DNA of 64,000 nucleotides from NCEH01 sp043195135 (GTDB lineage Bacteria; Pseudomonadota; Alphaproteobacteria; Rhizobiales; Xanthobacteraceae): assembly GCF_043195135.1 (NCBI RefSeq), contig NZ_JBAFWP010000019.1; one strand, 5' to 3'. Positions 60,720 to 64,000 of this stretch are shown piece after piece. The stretch's first letter is position 1. The number at the start of each line of letters is the position of its first letter. The notes under the pieces were generated by a model, which was not told the DNA's origin, searched no databases, and worked only from the letters and a program-made list of their open reading frames with translations. Position numbers and translations under genes: made by a program.

Positions 60720-61298
60720 ATGGAGTTCATGTTGTCGCGGGGCCTCGCCCGCACGGATCGGCGCCCTGAGGGCGCTCGCATGGTGCTGCCTGGCAAGGTG
60801 TTCTGCGCCCTCATGGTCGCGGCATTCGGCTTCTGCGCCCTGCTCGGCCTCGCGCAGCCGGCGGCGGCGCAGGGAGTCGTGAAGCAGGTGTATGGCGACT
60901 GGCAGATTCGCTGCGATACTCCTCCGGGCGCGCAAACCGAGCAGTGCGTGCTGCTCCAGAGCGTGCAGGCGGACGACCGGCCCAACGTGGGCCTGACCGT
61001 CATCATCCTGAAGACCGCCGACCAGAAGAGCCGGCTCCTGCGCGTGCTGGCGCCGCTCGGCGTGCTGATTCCCTCCGGCCTGGGGCTCAAGATCGACGAT
61101 ACCGATGTGGGCCGCGCGGGCTTCGTGCGCTGCCTGCCCAATGGCTGCGTCGCCGAAGTGGTCATGGATGATGCCCTGGTCGGCAAGCTGCGGCAGGGCA
61201 AGCAGGCGACCTTCATCATTTTCCAGACGCCGGAGGAAGGCATCGGCATCCCGCTCGGCCTCAACGGCTTCGGTCCCGGATTCGACGCTCTCAAATAG
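60720..61298 (+). CDS. invasion-associated locus B (IalB) family protein
   Basis: 192-residue exported IalB-family protein: hydrophobic signal at about residues 25-50 (ALMVAAFGFCALLGLAQPAAAQ), then the domain with VYGDWQIRCDTPPGAQTEQCVLLQ, RVLAPLGVLIPSGLGLKID and FVRCLPNGCVAEVVMDD. Four cysteines likely form two disulphides. ATG at 60720 with GGAG nine bases upstream; another ATG at 60780 is possible. Stand-alone, in contrast to the copy at 20650 in the adhesin operon. Confidence 0.88.
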   Translation: MEFMLSRGLARTDRRPEGARMVLPGKVFCALMVAAFGFCALLGLAQPAAAQGVVKQVYGDWQIRCDTPPGAQTEQCVLLQSVQADDRPNVGLTVIILKTADQKSRLLRVLAPLGVLIPSGLGLKIDDTDVGRAGFVRCLPNGCVAEVVMDDALVGKLRQGKQATFIIFQTPEEGIGIPLGLNGFGPGFDALK

Positions 61299-61466
61299 GC
61301 CGTTGCCGTTACGCCACACGCCGCCGCAAGCACCCGTTTACGATCACAATTCTCTTTGTGGGGGACGCCGTCCCGCCTTTAATGACAGATGGTTCGGACG
61401 GCATGGTTTGGCCATTGTTGCTCTGCACAAGAGCGGCCGGCGCAAGCTTGGCAGAAGGCATGGCGG

Positions 61467-63302
61467 ATGCACGGAGACGACCACACCCTGTTCATCAGCG
61501 CCCTCGCCTTCCTGGTGGCGGCCGTGGTGGCCGTGCCGGTGGCGCGGCGGCTGGGTCTCTCGCCCGTGGTCGGTTATCTGGCGGCCGGCATCGCCATCGG
61601 CCCGGCGGGCTTCAATGTGGCCGATCCGACCACGGTGATCGCCGTCGCCGAACTGGGCGTGGTGCTGCTTCTGTTCCTCATCGGGCTTGAGCTTCAGCCC
61701 TCGCGCCTGCTGTCCATGGGGCGCTATATTTTCGGCCTCGGCACCGCGCAATTGCTGATTACCGGCATGGTCATCGCGCTTGTGGCCTGGCTGCTCGGAT
61801 TCGGCATCGCCGGCGCCATCATCACGGGCATGGCGCTGGCCATGTCGGCGACCTCGATCGCCTTGCAATTGCTGGGCGAGCACAATGATCTGTCCTCCGG
61901 CTACGGCCAGCGCGCCTTCTCGATCCTGCTGTTCCAGGATATCGCGATCGTGCCGCTGCTCGCCCTCGTGCCGCTGCTGGCGCCGGGCGAGACCAATCTC
62001 GGCACGGATGCGACCGCGACCTTGCTGAAGGCGGCGGCGGCGCTGGCGGCGGTGAGCGTGATCGTGGTCTCGGGCCGGTTCCTGCTCAATCCCCTGTTCC
62101 GCTTGCTGGCCCGGTCCGGCGCGCGGGAAGCGATGACGGCGGCGGCGCTGCTGGTGGTGCTCGGCGCGGCAGGGCTGATGGCGACCGTGGGGCTCTCCAT
62201 GGCCCTCGGCGCGTTCCTGGCCGGGCTGCTGCTGTCGGAAAGCACCTTCCGCCACGAGCTGGAAGCCAATATCGACGCCTTCCGCGGCCTGCTGCTGGCG
62301 GTGTTCTTCATGGGCGTCGGCATGTCCCTGGACCTCAAGGTCCTGCTGCCGCATATCCTGCCCGTGGTGCTTGCCGCCCTGATGATCACGGCGATCAAGT
62401 TCCTGGTCGTGTTCCTGCTCTATCGCACCGACCACCGCACCGACGCCGACGCGCTGCGGGCCGGAGCGGTCCTGATGCCGGCGGGCGAATTCGCCTTCGT
62501 GCTGTTCCCGCTCGCCCTCGCGAACGGCATTCTCAATCGCGAACAGGCGGAGCTTCTCACCGCCACCGCCGCGCTGACCATGATGATCGGGCCGCTGGTG
62601 TTCGCCGGCATCGGCCGCCTGCTGCCGCGGCTTCGCCATGCCGAGCCGGAGCCGGAGCCGGACGATTTTACCGACGCCAACGGGCGCGTGCTCGTGATCG
62701 GCTTCGGCCGCTTCGGCCAGATCGTCTCGCAATGCCTTCTGGCGGAAGGCGTGGGCGTGACCATCATCGACAATGACGTGGAGATGATCCAGAGCGCGGG
62801 GCGCTTCGGCGTCCATATCTATTACGGCGACGGCACGCGCCTCGACGTCTTGCGCGCCGCCGGCGCCGACCAGGCGGAGGTCATCGCCGTGTGCGTGGAC
62901 GATCGCGAGGCCGCCGACCGCATCGTCGATATCGCGCAGGCGAACATGCCCAATGCCCGGCTGCATGTGCGTGCGTTCGACCGCGTCCACGCCATGGCGC
63001 TGCTGCGCAAATCGGTGGATTACGAAATGCGCGAGACGCTCGAATCGGCGTTTGCGTTCGGGGGGCGGACACTGGAGGCGCTGGGCGTTGACCAAGAGGC
63101 GGTCGCCGCGCTGGTCGCCGATGTGCGTGCCCGCGACCGCAAGCGGCTTGAGCTCCAGGTCCAGGAAGGCCTCTACGCCGGCATCGAGCTGACCGGCCAG
63201 AAGGTGGAGCCCGAGCCCCTCACCGATCCCAACAAGCCCGCCAAGCCGCTCAATCCCGAGGCCCAGGACGTGCTCGCCCACGAGACCGAATTCTCCGGCT
63301 GA
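61467..63302 (+). CDS. CPA2 family K+/H+ antiporter, KefB/KefC-like
   Basis: 611-residue antiporter. About 12-13 membrane helices in the first ~390 residues (SPVVGYLAAGIAIGPAGFNV, LGEHNDLSSGYGQRAFSILLFQDIAIVPLLAL), then a RCK/TrkA-N domain with NAD-binding GRVLVIGFGRFGQIVSQCL and a C-terminal tail ending LAHETEFSG. Likely glutathione- or nucleotide-gated K+ efflux. ATG at 61467 with AGAAGG nine bases upstream. Confidence 0.9.
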   Translation: MHGDDHTLFISALAFLVAAVVAVPVARRLGLSPVVGYLAAGIAIGPAGFNVADPTTVIAVAELGVVLLLFLIGLELQPSRLLSMGRYIFGLGTAQLLITGMVIALVAWLLGFGIAGAIITGMALAMSATSIALQLLGEHNDLSSGYGQRAFSILLFQDIAIVPLLALVPLLAPGETNLGTDATATLLKAAAALAAVSVIVVSGRFLLNPLFRLLARSGAREAMTAAALLVVLGAAGLMATVGLSMALGAFLAGLLLSESTFRHELEANIDAFRGLLLAVFFMGVGMSLDLKVLLPHILPVVLAALMITAIKFLVVFLLYRTDHRTDADALRAGAVLMPAGEFAFVLFPLALANGILNREQAELLTATAALTMMIGPLVFAGIGRLLPRLRHAEPEPEPDDFTDANGRVLVIGFGRFGQIVSQCLLAEGVGVTIIDNDVEMIQSAGRFGVHIYYGDGTRLDVLRAAGADQAEVIAVCVDDREAADRIVDIAQANMPNARLHVRAFDRVHAMALLRKSVDYEMRETLESAFAFGGRTLEALGVDQEAVAALVADVRARDRKRLELQVQEGLYAGIELTGQKVEPEPLTDPNKPAKPLNPEAQDVLAHETEFSG

Positions 63303-63463
63303 CGGCGGCGCACGGCGACGTCGACGCGCTGTCTTCGCGTCGCGCACCGGTTTCCCCTTCGCTCGAAAACGCTCTAGAACGGGCGGCCCGCCGTTCTCTG
63401 CCTGGCGCGATCCACCCGCCGGCAGGTCTCCCCGACACAGCCCACACGAGCCTCACGGACCGC

Positions 63464-64000
63464 ATGAGCGCAGCGCCCGCGAAATTCCTTCAGGGTTCCA
63501 TCATGCGCCACGTGGCGGTGATGGCCGCCACGGGGTCGATCGGCCTCGTCGCCGTGTTCCTCGTGGATCTGCTGAACCTGTTCTACATCTCGCTGCTCGG
63601 CGAGGCGGAACTGGCCGCCGCCATCGGCTATGCCGGGACGATGCTGTTCTTCACCACCTCGGTGGCGCTCGGCATCATGATTGCGGGCTCGGCCGTGGTG
63701 TCGCGCGCGCTCGGTGCGGGCAACCGGGAGGACGCCCGCGCGCTCGCCACCATCGCGACCCTCTACATGGTGCTGGTGTGCGTCGGTCTCACCGCCGTCT
63801 CGCTGCCGCTCATCCGGCCGCTGCTGTCGCTGCTCGGCGCCCATGGCCGCACGCTGGACATCGCCGACCGCTTTCTCGTGGTGGTCACGCTCTCGACGCC
63901 GCTGCTGGGCATCGGCATGGTCGCCTCCGGCCTGCTGCGCGCAACCGGCGATGCGGGCCGGGCCATGTGGGTGACGCTCGGCGGCGGGTTGCTGACCGCG
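63464..64000 (+). CDS. MATE family efflux transporter (partial, runs off window)
   Basis: 179 residues of the N-terminal part, open to the last base. MSAAPAKFLQGSIMRHVAVMAATGSIGLVAVFLVDLLNLFYISLLGEAELAAAIGYAG and GSAVVSRALGAGNREDA are typical MATE segments (Na+- or H+-coupled multidrug efflux). ATG at 63464. The remainder, about 270 residues, lies beyond the window. Confidence 0.88.
   Translation, partial: MSAAPAKFLQGSIMRHVAVMAATGSIGLVAVFLVDLLNLFYISLLGEAELAAAIGYAGTMLFFTTSVALGIMIAGSAVVSRALGAGNREDARALATIATLYMVLVCVGLTAVSLPLIRPLLSLLGAHGRTLDIADRFLVVVTLSTPLLGIGMVASGLLRATGDAGRAMWVTLGGGLLTA

Overview
The window is a high-GC, densely coded chromosomal segment of an alphaproteobacterium, most likely of the Hyphomicrobiales (Rhizobiales). 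The evidence is the classic alphaproteobacterial aa3 oxidase operon (ctaC-ctaD-ctaB-coxF-ctaG-ctaE-DUF983-surf1), two IalB-family proteins, a class II DAHP synthase, a TRAP system, a liv-type ABC operon ending in a DUF6867-like gene, and a form II CO-dehydrogenase-like coxSLM cluster. A Xanthobacteraceae-like host is plausible but cannot be fixed by eye. No phage, transposase or CRISPR array was seen. One tRNA gene, tRNA-Ser(GCT), is present.

Layout. 0-8 kb: an mhqD/mhqO-like quinone-response pair with a clean upstream palindrome, a GNAT acetyltransferase, class II DAHP synthase (convergent, shared terminator), a small membrane protein, an Rrf2 regulator, and a PhnB-like / BNR beta-propeller / MoaD-like three-gene unit. 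8-27 kb: a surface-protein region. It holds a 3542-aa glycine-rich autotransporter whose stop region carries the ribosome binding site of a TIGR03032-family gene. Next comes a four-gene operon (orf135, trimeric YadA-like autotransporter, IalB, membrane-anchored hypothetical). Beyond tRNA-Ser lies a TPR/GT-B-like protein overlapping a DUF6165 gene. 27-33 kb: a GST, a dctP-dctQ-dctM TRAP transporter, DUF488 and an MFS transporter.

33-44 kb: a molybdenum hydroxylase locus: structural genes coxS-coxL-coxM, then a TMEM175-like channel, coxD (MoxR AAA+) and coxE (VWA), then two XdhC-type proteins and a molybdopterin-binding/nucleotidyltransferase fusion. A lysine-2,3-aminomutase-like gene is inserted in the opposite direction. 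The active-site loop of CoxL reads AYRGAGR, the form II signature, so CO is not a safe substrate assignment. 44-50 kb: livH-livM-livG-livF-DUF6867-livK, closed by a strong terminator. 50-54 kb: GST, CcdA, P1-family peptidase and a DUF2569-like protein. 53-60 kb: the aa3 oxidase operon on the minus strand, with an FNR/FixK-type box upstream of ctaC. 60-64 kb: a second IalB, a CPA2 K+/H+ antiporter and the start of a MATE transporter cut by the window edge.

The most interesting part is the surface region. A giant autotransporter is translationally linked to a protein family of unknown function. Its passenger shows a clear higher-order repeat (about 954 bp, five sub-units). A second adhesin operon nearby shares a 12-bp upstream motif, and a TPR-glycosyltransferase-like/DUF6165 pair sits next to it. 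I propose, as inference only, that these form an adhesin production or modification locus.
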